Positions 1-10,468 of a stretch of 64,000 nucleotides of DNA are shown piece by piece. Origin of the DNA: Rhabdophis nuchalis. Lineage: Eukaryota > Chordata > Lepidosauria > Squamata > Natricidae. Both the position numbers and the translations under genes were made by a program. The notes under the pieces were generated by a model. It made no database searches and was not told the DNA's origin. It saw only the letters and a program-made list of their open reading frames with translations. Within the stretch, counting starts at the first letter, position 1. Each line of letters starts with the position of its first letter. The DNA lies in NCBI GenBank assembly GCA_039707465.1, contig CM077653.1, positions 7,501 to 71,500 of the forward strand, written 5' to 3'.

Positions 1-1500
1 CCTAACCCTAACCCTAACCCTAACCCTAACCCCTAACCCTAACCCTAACCCTAACCCTAACCCTAACCCTAACCCTAACCCTAACCTAACCCTAACCCTA
101 ACCCTAACCCTAACCCTAACCCTAACCCTAACCTAACCCTAACCCTAACCCTAACCCTAACCCTAACCCTAACCCTAACCCTAACGTAACCCTAACCCTA
201 ACGTAACCCTAACGTAACCCTAAACGTAACCCTAAACGTAACCCTAAACGTAACCCTAACCCTAAACGTAACCCTAAACGTAACCCTAAACGTAACCCTA
301 AACGTAACCCTAACCCTAAACGTAACCCTAACCCTAACCCTAACCCTAAACGTAACCCTAACCCTAAACGTAACCCTAACCCTAAACGTAACCCTAAACG
401 TAACCCTAAACGTAACCCTAAACGTAACCCTAAACGTAACCCTAACCCTAAACGTAACCCTAAACGTAACCCTAACCCTAAACGTAACCCTAAACGTAAC
501 CCTAAACGTAACCCTAAACGTAACCTAAACGTAACCCTAAACGTAAACGTAACCCTAAACGTAACCCTAAACGTAACCCTAAACGTAACCCTAAACGTAA
601 CCCTAAACGTAACCCTAAACGTAACCCTAACCCTAAACGTAACCCTAAACGTAAACCCTAACACCCTAAACGTAACCCTAACCCTAAACGTAACCCTAAA
701 CGTAACCCTAAACGTAACCCTAAACCTAAACGTAACCCTAAACGTAACCCTAAACGTAACCCTAACCCTAAACGTAACCCTAACCCCTAACCCTAACCCT
801 AAACGTAACCCTAACCCTAAACGTAACCCTAACCCTAAACGTAACCCTAAACGTAACCCTAAACGTAACCCTAAACGTAACCCTAAACGTAACCCTAACC
901 CTAAACGTAACCCTAAACGTAACCCTAAACGTAACCCTAAACGTAACCCTAACCCTAAACGTAACCCTAACCCTAACCCTAACCCTAAACGTAACCCTAA
1001 CCCTAAACGTAACCCTAACCCTAAACGTAACCCTAAACGTAACCCTAAACGTAACCCTAAACGTAACCCTAAACGTAACCCTAACCCTAAACGTAACCCT
1101 AAACGTAACCCTAACCCTAAACGTAACCCTAAACGTAACCCTAAACGTAACCCTAAACGTAACCCTAAACGTAACCCTAAACGTAAACGTAACCCTAAAC
1201 GTAACCCTAAACGTAACCCTAAACGTAACCCTAAACGTAACCCTAAACGTAACCCTAAACGTAACCCTAACCCTAAACGTAACCCTAAACGTAACCCTAA
1301 ACGTAACCCTAACCCTAAACGTAACCCTAAACGTAACCCTAAACGTAACCCTAACCCTAAACGTAACCCTAAACGTAACCCTAAACGTAACCCTAAACGT
1401 AACCCTAAACGTAAACGTAACCCTAAACGTAAACGTAACCCTAAACGTAACCCTAAACGTAACCCTAAACGTAACCCTAAACGTAACCCTAAACGTAACA
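1..1500. repeat. Telomere repeat array, C-rich strand
   Basis: The sequence opens with tandem CCCTAA, the C-rich strand of the vertebrate TTAGGG telomere, so the window starts at a chromosome end. Up to about position 184 the repeats are canonical apart from one extra C and a few CCTAA units missing a C. From about 185 to 1500 canonical hexamers are interspersed with the variant ACGTAA (G strand TTACGT), often as the 12-mer CCCTAAACGTAA. The long open frame across this stretch is only a product of the period and is not a gene. Confidence 0.98.
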
Positions 1501-1623
1501 CTTACCCTAAACTCAATTTCAATTTCAATTCAATTTATTGAATTTCTAAACCGCCTCCTCTCCCCGAAGGGACCCTAAACATAACCCTAACCTTAACGTA
1601 ACCCTAAACGTATCCCTAGTCTC
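1501..1623. other. Telomere-subtelomere junction with an L2 3'-end scrap
   Basis: The telomere array ends at an AATTTC-rich stretch. Positions about 1527-1571 match the 3' UTR of the L2 copy at 44.35 kb (shared CTCTCCCCGAAGGGAC). Degenerate telomeric units (CCCTAAAC, CCTTAACG) follow directly to about 1615. A LINE 3' end is therefore sandwiched between telomeric repeats. Confidence 0.75.
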
Positions 1624-1936
1624 CCGGTTAATTAACACTACCACACCTCCCATTAAAAAGCTTTTTCATGTTGGGCCTGCACTACCAGCTTTCCCCACAC
1701 GAGGGCAGGTTTCCCTGCATGTGAATTATCAGTGGAGGCCCTCCCATTAAAAAGTTTTTTTTCTTCCTGTAGTACCGCCTTTACCCACAGGAGGGCACAT
1801 TTCTCTCCTGGTGAATTTACAGTGGAGGCCCTCCCATTAAAAACCTTTTTTTCTGCCTGAAGTACCGGCTTTTGCCACAGGAGGGCAGATTTCTCTCCCA
1901 GTCCATTAACAGTGGAGACCCTCCCAATAAAACCGT
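1624..1936 (+). repeat. Subtelomeric satellite, block 1 (three diverged units)
   Basis: Three diverged units of about 95-100 bp share the order: TTCTGCCTGCAGTACCGGC-like segment, CCCCACAGGAGGGCAG, TTTCTCTC or TTTCCCTGCA, GTGAATTAACAGTGG, CCCTCCCAATAAA, then a T/A-rich spacer. They match the larger blocks at 9.4-10.35 kb and 12.1-14.2 kb but are more diverged. They lie next to degenerate telomere repeats. Confidence 0.85.
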
Positions 1937-2600
1937 TACCCTAACCCAAACCCTAAACCTAACCCCTAAACCATAACCGTAGCCCCAACCCTTCATCCTT
2001 TTTTTTATTGAAAAAGTTTTACAAAAACAAATTTTTCCCCTTTTTCCCCCCTCCCCATACATGTAATATAAATCAAATACAAGTACTATACCCCCCCTCA
2101 TCCCAACCCTCATAATATGAATTACTCACAAAATAGTATCATCCAGTTATCCCCCTCTTCTAAAGTAATTATATTTCCCTCCCCTGACCCCCCTAACCCT
2201 CCCCCACCTCCCAATCCAACCCACCCCCCTGACTTCCGCTATACACCACTCTGATAATTCCAAACAACCCAGATATTATCTTCTCTGTTCACGTTATACC
2301 CCTTACATATCTCCTTATCAATCTACTCATTCTTGCCTAAAATACCTAGTAACTACATAATACTTTTTTTTTAAAGAAATCTTATAACAAACCCATCATA
2401 AACACCCTCACCTGCAACCTTTTGGTTAAACATTAGAATACATACATGATAATTCTTAGGATCTAAGAATTCACCCTTAACCCTAACTCCAAACCCCATA
2501 TGCAACCCCACCCCTAACTCTAACCACTAAACCCACCAACCCCCAACAAACAAACAACAAACAACCCCCAAGAAACGACACCAGCGTTTTATTTTGTAAT
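1937..2600. other. C/T- and A-rich subtelomeric sequence, no gene seen
   Basis: Two stretches of decayed telomere-like sequence (about 1935-1985 and 2470-2545, with CCCTAA, CCTAACCC and CTAACTC units) flank a pyrimidine-rich segment. No coding exon, RNA gene or recognised transposon is visible here. Confidence 0.6.
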
Positions 2601-3358
2601 TTCTTTATTTCCTTTCGGCCAGAGTGGGGCGGAGAAGACGCCTTGCCAGAGACTGCTGGGCAACTTTCCAACGAGTGGGGTTTGGAAAAAGGGTGGGCGA
2701 GATTGGAACGGGCGGGCGGCCGAGCGCACGTGCTCCCCGGCTGTGTCTTTCCCACTGCCCTGCAATGCAGACTTGCTCTTGCAGAACCTGCATCGTCTTT
2801 TTTTAAAGTTTTTTTTTTAAACCCTTTTAAACATTCTTATTTCTAAAGGCAAAAAAAAGGACAGGCTTCCTGGACAACACAGTGCAGGTGACCTGTGAGG
2901 GGAAGGTGGGGTCTGTGTTGCTGAAATTATTCAATCTATCGGGAAATTGGAGGGGGGGAAATCGGTGGGAAGCCTTTGTAAGTCTGAAATTGCTTCCCTT
3001 CCTACTGAAGCGACAGGTTTCCCTAGCTTAAAGTCCGGTCCCCCGTTTCGAAAGGAAACCTGCAAAAGCAACTTTCCTGGAGAGGAGGAGAGCCGGTGGA
3101 CATACCGAAGGCGATTTGAACAGATGAAGACAGAAGGAGATAAAGGGAAAGAACCGTTTGTTACCCGGTCACACACCCCCCCCAGCCTTCTTCCTTAAAA
3201 ACAGCTCTTCTCTCCACCCCCCTTAGGAATTTGATTGGGTTTTCATTGGAAATTGGCGGAAGAGGGAGGGGGGTTAGGAGACTGCTTTCTTCTTTTCCCT
3301 CCCCCCCATCCCCGATAACCAAAGTATTAGCTCGCTCAGGAATCCTAAACTCTGAAAC
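2601..3358. other. Apparently single-copy sequence, function unknown
   Basis: This is moderately GC-rich sequence not matching any repeat family seen elsewhere in the window. Short open frames on both strands lack recognisable domains and paired splice sites. I see nothing that supports a gene. Confidence 0.5.
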
Positions 3359-3545
3359 CGGTGGTTCTCGACCTGTGGGTCGTGACTCCTTTGGGGCCTT
3401 TTGGGGCCGTCGCCTAAGACCGTTGGAAAACACGTATTTTCAAAACAAAAATACGGATAACGTAAAATAATTTTATGGTTGGAGGTCACCACGTGTGAGG
3501 AACTGTATTGGAGAATCGAGATGTTAGGAAGGTTGAGACCCGCTT
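3359..3545 (+). mobile_element. Old hAT-type MITE (MER5/Charlie-like)
   Basis: It starts with GGTGGTTCTCGACCTGTGGG and ends with GGAAGGTTGAGACCCGC, the diverged terminal inverted repeats of Charlie-type hAT MITEs (family form CAGTGGTTCTCAACC). The interior GTCGCCTAAGACC and TTTTATGGTTGGAGGTCACC also fits that class. No clean 8-bp target duplication remains. Confidence 0.7.
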
Positions 3546-4254
3546 CCCGTTAGTCATTTACGTTAAACGCTTCCCTTTAGTTAAAAACAAGAAAAATAAG
3601 TTAAGGGAACAATTGTGTCAGTCCGTTGCTGGGAGAAAATGGCAAGAAGGTGACAAGCGACGGGGAGAAAGAAGAACTATTTAACTCATTTTTTGCATCT
3701 GTCTTGACGCAAAGGGGGGGGGGGGAAAAACAACCGACCTCAAAAAACAGATTAGGAACGCGAGTTGAAATAGAAAAGAAATGGTAAGTGAGCGCCTGTC
3801 TACCCTAGACGAGTTCAAATCGCCAGGACCGGATGGATTATACCCCGGGGTTCTGAAGGAACTGGCAGAGGAGATATCGGAACCGCTGGACTATATCTTT
3901 CAGAAATCAGAGTGCCGGGAAACTGCCAAAAGACTGGAAAAGAGTTGGTGTGCTTCCCGTCTTCAAAAAAGGAAAAAAGTTAAACCTGGGAAACTATAGA
4001 CCTATCGGCCTGACCTCAATACCGGGGAAGATGCTGGAAAAGATAATCGAGCGACGAATTAGCAAATGCCTAGAAGTAAACAAAGTCATAGCCGAAAGCC
4101 AACGTGGGTTGGTCAAAACAGATCGTGCCGGACTAATCTTATTGCGTTCTTCGACAAAGTGACAAAATCGGTGGACCGGAGGAATGCTGTCAATATAATT
4201 TAATTGGACTTCAGCCAGGTGTTTGATAAAGTAGACCGTAACCTACCGCTAGAT

Positions 4255-5088
4255 CAGTGTTTCTCAATTATTTTCTGTCAGCCCACCCCTAGGAAGAAGA
4301 AAACATTTCGCGCCCCCCCCCCGCGCGACTGTAAATAGTATCATTTGTCTATAAAATTGTTATAAGTACACCTCTGCATAACACTGTATCCTTATTAAGT
4401 ATAAGAGAATAAAGAAAGAAATTTCTTTCTCTTTCTCTCTCTCTCTTTTTCTCTTTTTTCTTTCTCTCTTTTTTCTCTTTCCTTTCTGTCTCTCTCTTTC
4501 TCTCTCTGTCTGTCTTTCTTTCTCTCTCCCACTTTTTTCTTTCTTTCTTTTTCTTTCTCTCTATCTCTGTCTGTCTCTCCTTCGTCTGCCCATCTATCAC
4601 TGTGTGTGTGTGTGTGTGTGTGTGTGTCTTGCATTCACGCACTTCCTGTGTCTCTCTCTTTCTCTCCCTGTCTCTCTCTGTCTCTGTGTGTGTCTGTCAC
4701 TCTCTGATTCCTCCCCCCCTCCCTGTCTCTCTCTGTGTCTGTGCCTCTCTCTGTCTGTGTGTCGTCGTCCCCGCCCCCACTCCCCGCGGAGTCTCCTCAG
4801 CCCGGCTCACCCGCCTTAGCCTGCCTCGGCCACCCGTGCTTGATCGCTCGTTCGCTCGCTCCGCTCCTTCCAGGAGCTGAGAAGCCTCCGTGTGTGTGTG
4901 TGTGTGCGTGTGTGTGTGTGAGGAACGGCAGTCTTGAAGACGGAGTGGCCAGCATGCCGGCTATGGAGGGAGGGAGGAGGAGGGAGAAAGGGAATCGGCA
5001 GAGCCGATTTGCCGAGGTCAAACGCGCCCCCCTTTACAGAGCCTCGCGCCCCCCCAGGGGGGCGCGCCCCACTATTTGAGAAACGCTG
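4255..5088. mobile_element. Non-autonomous hAT element with 8-bp target duplication
   Basis: The element begins CAGTGTTTCTCAA and ends TTGAGAAACGCTG, which are inverted repeats of each other with one mismatch. It is flanked by an exact 8-bp duplication CGCTAGAT at 4247-4254 and 5089-5096, the hallmark of hAT transposition. It sits inside the CR1 copy, so it is younger than that element. The interior has no transposase-like frame. It is largely CT-, TG- and TCTG-rich simple sequence plus a GC-rich stretch near 4770-4880. Confidence 0.9.
4418..4626. repeat. Pyrimidine-rich (CTTT/CT)n and (TG)n microsatellite
   Basis: A run of CTTT, CT and TCTG units changes to (TG)n near 4600-4626. It lies inside the hAT element, so it is probably an expansion of that element's interior. 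Confidence 0.85.
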
Positions 5089-6329
5089 CGCTAGATAAAG
5101 GAGATGGATTCGTAACTGGCTGACCGAACGCACGCAACGTGTCTTCCTCAATGGAACTGCATCTACTCTTCAACGTCTTCCTCGATGATCTGGATGAGGG
5201 AATAAATGGGGAACTCGTCAAATTTGCAGATGACGCCGAGATGGCAGGCGTAGCCGACGCTCCGGAAGATAGGCTTAAAATACAGGAGGATCTTGACAAA
5301 CTTGAACATTGGGCGCGATCTAACGAAATGAAATTCAAGGGTGAAAAAAAGGAAGGTTCTACATTTAGATGAGAAAAACAAAATGCACGGGTACGGTACG
5401 GGTGGTACCTTGCTCGATAGTAGCGACTGTGAGAGGGGTCTTGGAATCCGAGTGGACAACCGTTTAAATATGAGCCGGCCGTGTGCGACGGCTGCCAAAA
5501 AAGCCAACGCGGTTCTAGGCTGCGTAAACAGAGGGATAGAATCAAGGTCTTAATACCGCTTTATATTGCCTTGGTGAGGCCACGCTTGGAATACTGCATT
5601 TGGTTTCGGTTGCCACGATGTGAAAAAGAAGTGGAGATTCTAGAAAGAGTGCAGAGAAGAGCAACGAAGGGGATTAGGGGACTGGAGACTAAAACGTATG
5701 AAGAACGGTGGCGGGACCTGGATACGTCTAGTTTATGAAAAGAAGGACTAGGGGAGACATGATAGCGGTGTTCCGGGATCTCAGGGGTTGCCACAAAGAA
5801 GTCAAACTATTCTACAAGGCACCTGAGGGTGGAACAAGTAGCAATGGATGGAAACTAATCAAGGTGAGAAGCCATCTACAAATATGGAGAAATTTCCTGA
5901 CAGTGAAAACAATGAGGTGGAACACCTTACCTCCAGAAGTTGTGAATGCCCCAACGCTGGAAGCTTGAAGAAGAGGTTGGATAGCGGTTTGTCTGAAATG
6001 GCATAGGGTTCCCTGCCTAGGCAGGGGGTTGGACTAGAAGACCTCCAAGTTCCCTTTTGACTCTGCTATTCTATTGTATTGTATTTGCCACTAAAGTGCG
6101 ATTAGAAAAGGGGGAGGGGAGGGGGGATTTTAGACAAAGGGATCTCCTAGCCCTGTGGCACGTGGAGGTCAGACTTGAGTTTTATACCCCTTTTTGTCAT
6201 ATAACAGAAGTTAGGTGGGGAGAGGTGAGGCGGCCTGGAAATGAAAGGCATACCTTATATTTTTTTTAAAAGATTTCATTACAAGGAGCACGGAATGGAG
6301 GTAGTAAACGTAACGCAAATCTACTCACC

Positions 6330-6760
6330 TGTAAACTTCGAGCGCCCGCCGTCCCCTCGCGCTCTTCTGCCCCCGCACAGGGACTACCGTGTGAGGGCCG
6401 GAGCGGTGAAGCGGAGTCTGCTGCCCTTCCGGACGGGCCCCCGGGGCCACCCGCGCAGGAACGCAACTTCGCCCGCTCCCTCCCTCCTCCCCTCTCCTCC
6501 CCCCCGCAGCGCCCTCTGGCCCCCTCCTTTCCCCGCTCTCCCTTCCGCAGTTCTGTTCCTGGACGCCGGCTGGGACTCGCTCTTCTTCTGCCTGAAGGAG
6601 GCGGCGCTGCTGGCGGGACCGCCGGCCGGTTCTTCCATGTGGACCTGACGGAGGTGGCCTCCCGCGCAAAGCAGCCCTGGTGGCCGGCTGGGCGGAGTTA
6701 AGCGCCTTGGCGGGCGGGGGCGGGCGCGAGTGGTGGTGGGGGGAACAAAAGGGAGGGGGG
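6330..6760 (+). other. CpG-rich island with a possible orphan exon
   Basis: This is a conspicuously GC- and CpG-rich island in an otherwise AT-rich subtelomere. A pyrimidine tract and CTTCCGCAG acceptor-like site end at about 6550. They are followed by an open frame reading LFLDAGWDSLFFCLKEAAL to a stop near 6648. A one-base shift would continue with RFFHVDLTEVASR. I do not recognise the product. It could be the broken remnant of a gene with its CpG-island promoter, or non-coding GC-rich DNA. Confidence 0.35.
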
Positions 6761-6789
6761 GAGAGAGGGGAGGGAGTGTCCCTATTGTT

Positions 6790-7020
6790 TAACATGATTC
6801 TATATCGATTGACTCTATTATACGCCTTTTCAAATTGGTTTAAGGCTTTTCGATCGGATTCCTCTGTGCCTGTTGTGCACCGCTAACGAGTTAATGAGCG
6901 GGAGATCTCCGTTTACGGCTTTTCGAGCGGGATTCCTTCTTCTGTGCCTGTATGGAGGCCCCCTGGCCCTCCTACGCGTTGAATGAAAATACGGAATAAT
7001 AAAGATCCTATTCAAAGGTT
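6790..7020 (+). repeat. Copy of a local dispersed repeat (GGTTTAAGGCTTTT family)
   Basis: Contains GGTTTAAGGCTTTTCGA, GGATTCCTCTGTGCCTGTTG and a second GGCTTTTCGAGCGGGATTCC. The same phrases recur at 18.9 and 19.17 kb, and inverted at 18.34 and 18.53 kb. No coding capacity is seen and I do not know the family. Confidence 0.45.
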
Positions 7021-7149
7021 TTATTGCTTTTTGTGGTTCCTTCTTGGATGGCGGAACACACTCTCGCTCTAGGACTGCTTACCAAAAAAGGGAACGTCCC
7101 TTTATAGATCGCTAGCGAAGGAAATCTCGTTGCGTTGCTTGCAGGACAT

Positions 7150-9227
7150 TTCTTTTTTTTTTTTTTTTATTTTATTAAATTTATACCCCGCCCTTCTCCT
7201 TGTTAGGACCCAGGGCGGCGCACAGGCATTATTAAAACCACAAAATACAATATCAATTAAAATATATTAAATTACTAGACCCGTGCTAAAAACCCATGTT
7301 AAAACCATACCAAATTGATTTATTTTTAAAAAGTCAGAGGTAGGGGCTATCCTAGGCCGGCTTGTTGGAATAGATACGTCTTAAGACGTTGGCGGAAGAG
7401 GCGGAGGTCCGAGATAGTGCGAAGGTCGGGGGGTAGGTCGTTCCAGAGGGCCGGGCCCGCCACAGAGAAGGCCCTTCCCCTGGGTGTCGCCAACCGGCAT
7501 TGCCCCGCTGACGGCACCCGGAGAAGACCCTCTCTGTGGGAGCGGATCGGACGAAGGGATGTATGGGGCAGGAGGCGGTCTCGTATATAGCTAGGCCCCG
7601 AGCCATGGAGCGATTTAAAGATGGTCGTCAGCACCTTGAAGCGCACTCGAAAGGCCACAGGCAGCCAGTGCAGCTCGCGCAGGAGAGGTGTTACGTGGGT
7701 TTGCCTTGCACCCATAATCACCCGCGCGGCCGCATTCTGTACTAACTGTAGCTTTCGAGTGCACCTCAAGGGGAGCCCCATGTAGAGAGCGTTACAGTAA
7801 TCCAGCCGGGATGTCACAAGCGCTTGAGTGACTGTGCGAAGGGCTCCCCGGTCCAGTAAGGGGCGCAACTGGCGTATCAGGCGTACCTGATAGAACGCCC
7901 CCCTGGCCACGGCCGTCACATGGTCCTCCATGGACAGCCGGGAATCCAGGAGGACGCCCAGGTTGCGCACCCTCTCCACGGGGGCCAGTTGTTCGCCCCC
8001 AATGGCCAGTGTTAGACTTATCTGGCTGAACCGGGGTGCCGGAAACCACAGCCACTCGGTCTTGGAGGGGTTGAGTTTGAGTTTGTTACTACCCATCCAG
8101 ATACGTACGGCCTCCAGACACCGGGACAGCACCTCGACGGCATCGTTGGGGTGGTTTGGGGTGGATATGTACAACTGAGTGTCATCATATGTACAACTGT
8201 GAGAGGGATCTCGGAATCCTAGTGGACAACCATTTAAATATGAGCCAGCAGTGTGCAGCAGCTGCCAAAAAAGCCAACACAGTTCTAGGCTGCATCAACA
8301 GAGGGATAGAATCTAGATCACGTGAAGTGTTAATGCCACTGTATAGTGCCTTGGTAAGGCCACACTTGGAATACTGCATACAGTTTTGGTCGCCACGATG
8401 TAGAAAAGACGTGGAGACTCTGGAAAGAGTGCAAAGAAGAGCAACCAAGATGATTAGAGGACTGGAGACTAAGACATATGAAGAACGGCTGCAGGAGCTG
8501 GGTATGTCTAGTTTGATGAAGAGAAGGACCAGGGGAGACATGATAGCAGTGTTCCGATATCTCAGAGGGTGCCACAAAGAAGAGGGAGTCAAACTTTTCT
8601 CCAAGGCACCTGGGGGCAGGACAAGGAGCAATGGGTGGAAACTAACCAAGGAGAGAAGCAACTTAGAACTAAGGAGAAATTTCCTAACAGTAAGAACAAT
8701 TAACCTCTGGAACAGCTTGCCTCCAGCAGTTGTGAATGCCCCAACCCTGGAAGTCTTTAAAAAGATGTTAGACAGCCATTTGTCTGAAATGGTATAACGT
8801 TCCTGCCCATGCAGGGGGTTGGACTAGAAGACCTACAAGGTCCCTTCCAACTCTGCTATTGTATTGTATTGTATTGTATCAGCGTACAGATGGTATTCCA
8901 CCCCAAAACCACGGATGATCTCGCCCAGCGGCTTCATGTAGGTGTTAAACAGGAGTGGCGAGAGGACCGACCCCTGAGGGACCCCACATGTGAGTGGCCT
9001 CGGGGACGACCTCTGCCCTCCTGCCAACACCCATTGCGACCGACCAGAGAGGTAGGACGAGAACCACCGTAGGACGGTGCCTCTCAGCCCCAACCCCCCC
9101 AATCGGTGCAATAAGATACCATGGTCGATGGTATCGAAAGCCGCTGAGAGGTCTAATAGGACAAGGATAGAGGAACAACCTCTATCCCGTGCCCTCCAGA
9201 GATCATCCACCAACGCGACCAATGCCG
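7150..9227 (-). mobile_element. L2 LINE, 5'-truncated, interrupted by a CR1
   Basis: On the minus strand this is the 3' part of an L2-clade reverse transcriptase: [35 protein letters not shown] and [14 protein letters not shown] at 9.0-9.2 kb. A CR1 insertion at 8187-8880 cuts it just at the YADD region. It then continues with [30 protein letters not shown] and [14 protein letters not shown] down to 7.35 kb. The 3' UTR ends at 7150 in a T-rich tail (poly-A on the minus strand). Homology to the 10.35-12.07 kb copy stops at about 9227, the 5' truncation point. Confidence 0.9.
8187..8880 (+). mobile_element. CR1 LINE 3' end nested in the L2 copy
   Basis: This is a 5'-truncated CR1 with an uninterrupted frame over about 200 codons: [69 protein letters not shown] and ending LDSHLSEMV near 8797. 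It finishes with GGACTAGAAGACCTACAAGG and a (TATTG)n tail at 8858-8880. The flanks rejoin the L2 sequence (GTGTCATC then AGCGTACAG), so it inserted into L2. It is much less decayed than the 3.6-6.1 kb CR1. Confidence 0.92.
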
Positions 9228-9389
9228 ACAGCTGGGACAGAAAGATTGCACGTAAAGGAACGAGGGTGGGGGCTGCTGCACGAATCAGTCGCGGAGCAAT
9301 AAACCTCTTCCTTTGCATTGTGGCTTCCGTGCCATTGTGGACAAGTTTCTCGTACTACTGGCAAAAATCGCGCAGACGTATGGCGTATT
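9228..9389. other. Short unassigned segment between L2 and satellite
   Basis: Begins where the L2 homology stops (GACAGCTGGGACAG) and runs to the first satellite unit. No feature is recognised. Confidence 0.5.
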
Positions 9390-10349
9390 CCATTTTTCTG
9401 CCTGCAGTACTGGCTTTCCCCACAGGAGGGCAGATGTCTCTCACGGTGAATTAAAATTGCAGCTATCCCAATAAAGATTTTTTCCTGCCTGCAGTACCGG
9501 CTTTCCCCACAGGAGGGCAGATTTCTCTCAAAGTGAATTAACAATGGGGGCCATCCCAATAAAGATATTTTTTAATTATTATTTTTTCTGCCTGCAGTAC
9601 CGGCTTTCCCCACAGGAAGGCAGATTTCCCTGCAGGTGAATTAACAATGGGGCCATCCCAATAAAGATTTTTTTAATTTTATATTTCTGCCTGCAGTACC
9701 GGCTTTCCCCAAAGCAGGGCAGATTTCTCTCACGGTGAATTAACAATGGGGGCCGTCCCAAAAAAGATTTTTGTATTATTATTATTTTTCTGCCTGCAGT
9801 ACAGGCTTTCCCCACAGCAGGGCAGATTTCCCTGCACGTGAATTAACAGTGGGGGCCCTCCCAATAAAGATTTTTTTATAATTATTATCATTTTTCTGCC
9901 TGCAGTACCGGCTTTCCCCACAGGAGGGCAGATTTCTCCACAGGTGAATTAAAAATGGGGGCCATCCCAATATATATAGATATATATATATATAATTTTA
10001 TTTTTCTGCCTGCAGTACCGGCTTTCCCCACAGGAGGGCAGATTTCTCTCAGTGAATTAACACTGGGGGCCATCCCAATAAAGATATTTTTTTAATTATT
10101 ATTTTTTTTGCTTGCAGTACCAGCTTTCCCCACAGGAGGGCAGATTTCCCTGCAGGTGAATTAATAATAAAGATTTTTATTATTATTATTATTATTCTGC
10201 CTGCAGTACCGGCTTTCCCCACAGGAGGGCAGGGTTCTCTCAAGGTGAATTAACAGTCCGGGCCCCCCCAAAAAAGATTTTTTTATTTTAGTTTTTTGCC
10301 TGCAGTACCGGCTTTCCCCACAGGAGGGCAGATTTCCCTGCAGATGAAT

Positions 10350-10350
<1 letters not shown>
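9390..10350 (+). repeat. Subtelomeric satellite, block 2 (about ten units, plus orientation)
   Basis: Roughly ten tandem units of 88-110 bp share CTGCCTGCAGTACCGGCTTT, CCCCACAGGAGGGCAG, a GTGAATTAACAATGG segment, CCATCCCAATAAAG and a T/ATT-rich spacer. Units differ after GGGCAGATTT. Some read CTCTCACGGTGAATT (type A) and others CCCTGCAGGTGAATT (type B), and the two types tend to alternate. The block ends where an L2 copy inserted at 10,350. Confidence 0.95.
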
Positions 10351-10404
<54 letters not shown>

Positions 10405-10429
10405 TTTCTTTATTTATTTATTTATTTCT

Positions 10430-10468
<39 letters not shown>

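Larger units (their letters stand above)
3590..6090 (+). mobile_element. CR1 LINE, degenerate, split by a hAT insertion
   Basis: Frameshifted fragments read as a CR1-clade reverse transcriptase: FKSPGPDGLYPGVLKELAEE near 3810, then NYRPIGLTSIPGKMLEKII near 4000. After the insertion come LLFNVFLDDLDEGINGELVK at about 5165-5225 and FADDAEMAG, then [31 protein letters not shown] and [12 protein letters not shown] at 5530-5770. The copy ends near 6085 with the CR1-type phrase GGACTAGAAGACCTCCAAG and a TATTG/TATTC tail. Stop codons, frameshifts and the insertion at 4255-5088 make it dead. Confidence 0.88.

Noticed and set aside
1..1500. Possible CRISPR array from regular short repeats
   Set aside because: Repeats are telomeric hexamers without spacers in a eukaryotic chromosome.
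209..1501. Open frame of 430 codons on the minus strand (LRLG repeats)
   Set aside because: It is the translation of period-6 telomere repeats, with no start context or function.
4349..4880. Several open frames over CT/TG-rich sequence
   Set aside because: Low-complexity microsatellite translation inside a hAT element.
8185..8661. 158-codon minus-strand frame
   Set aside because: It is the antisense of the CR1 reading frame that makes sense on the plus strand.
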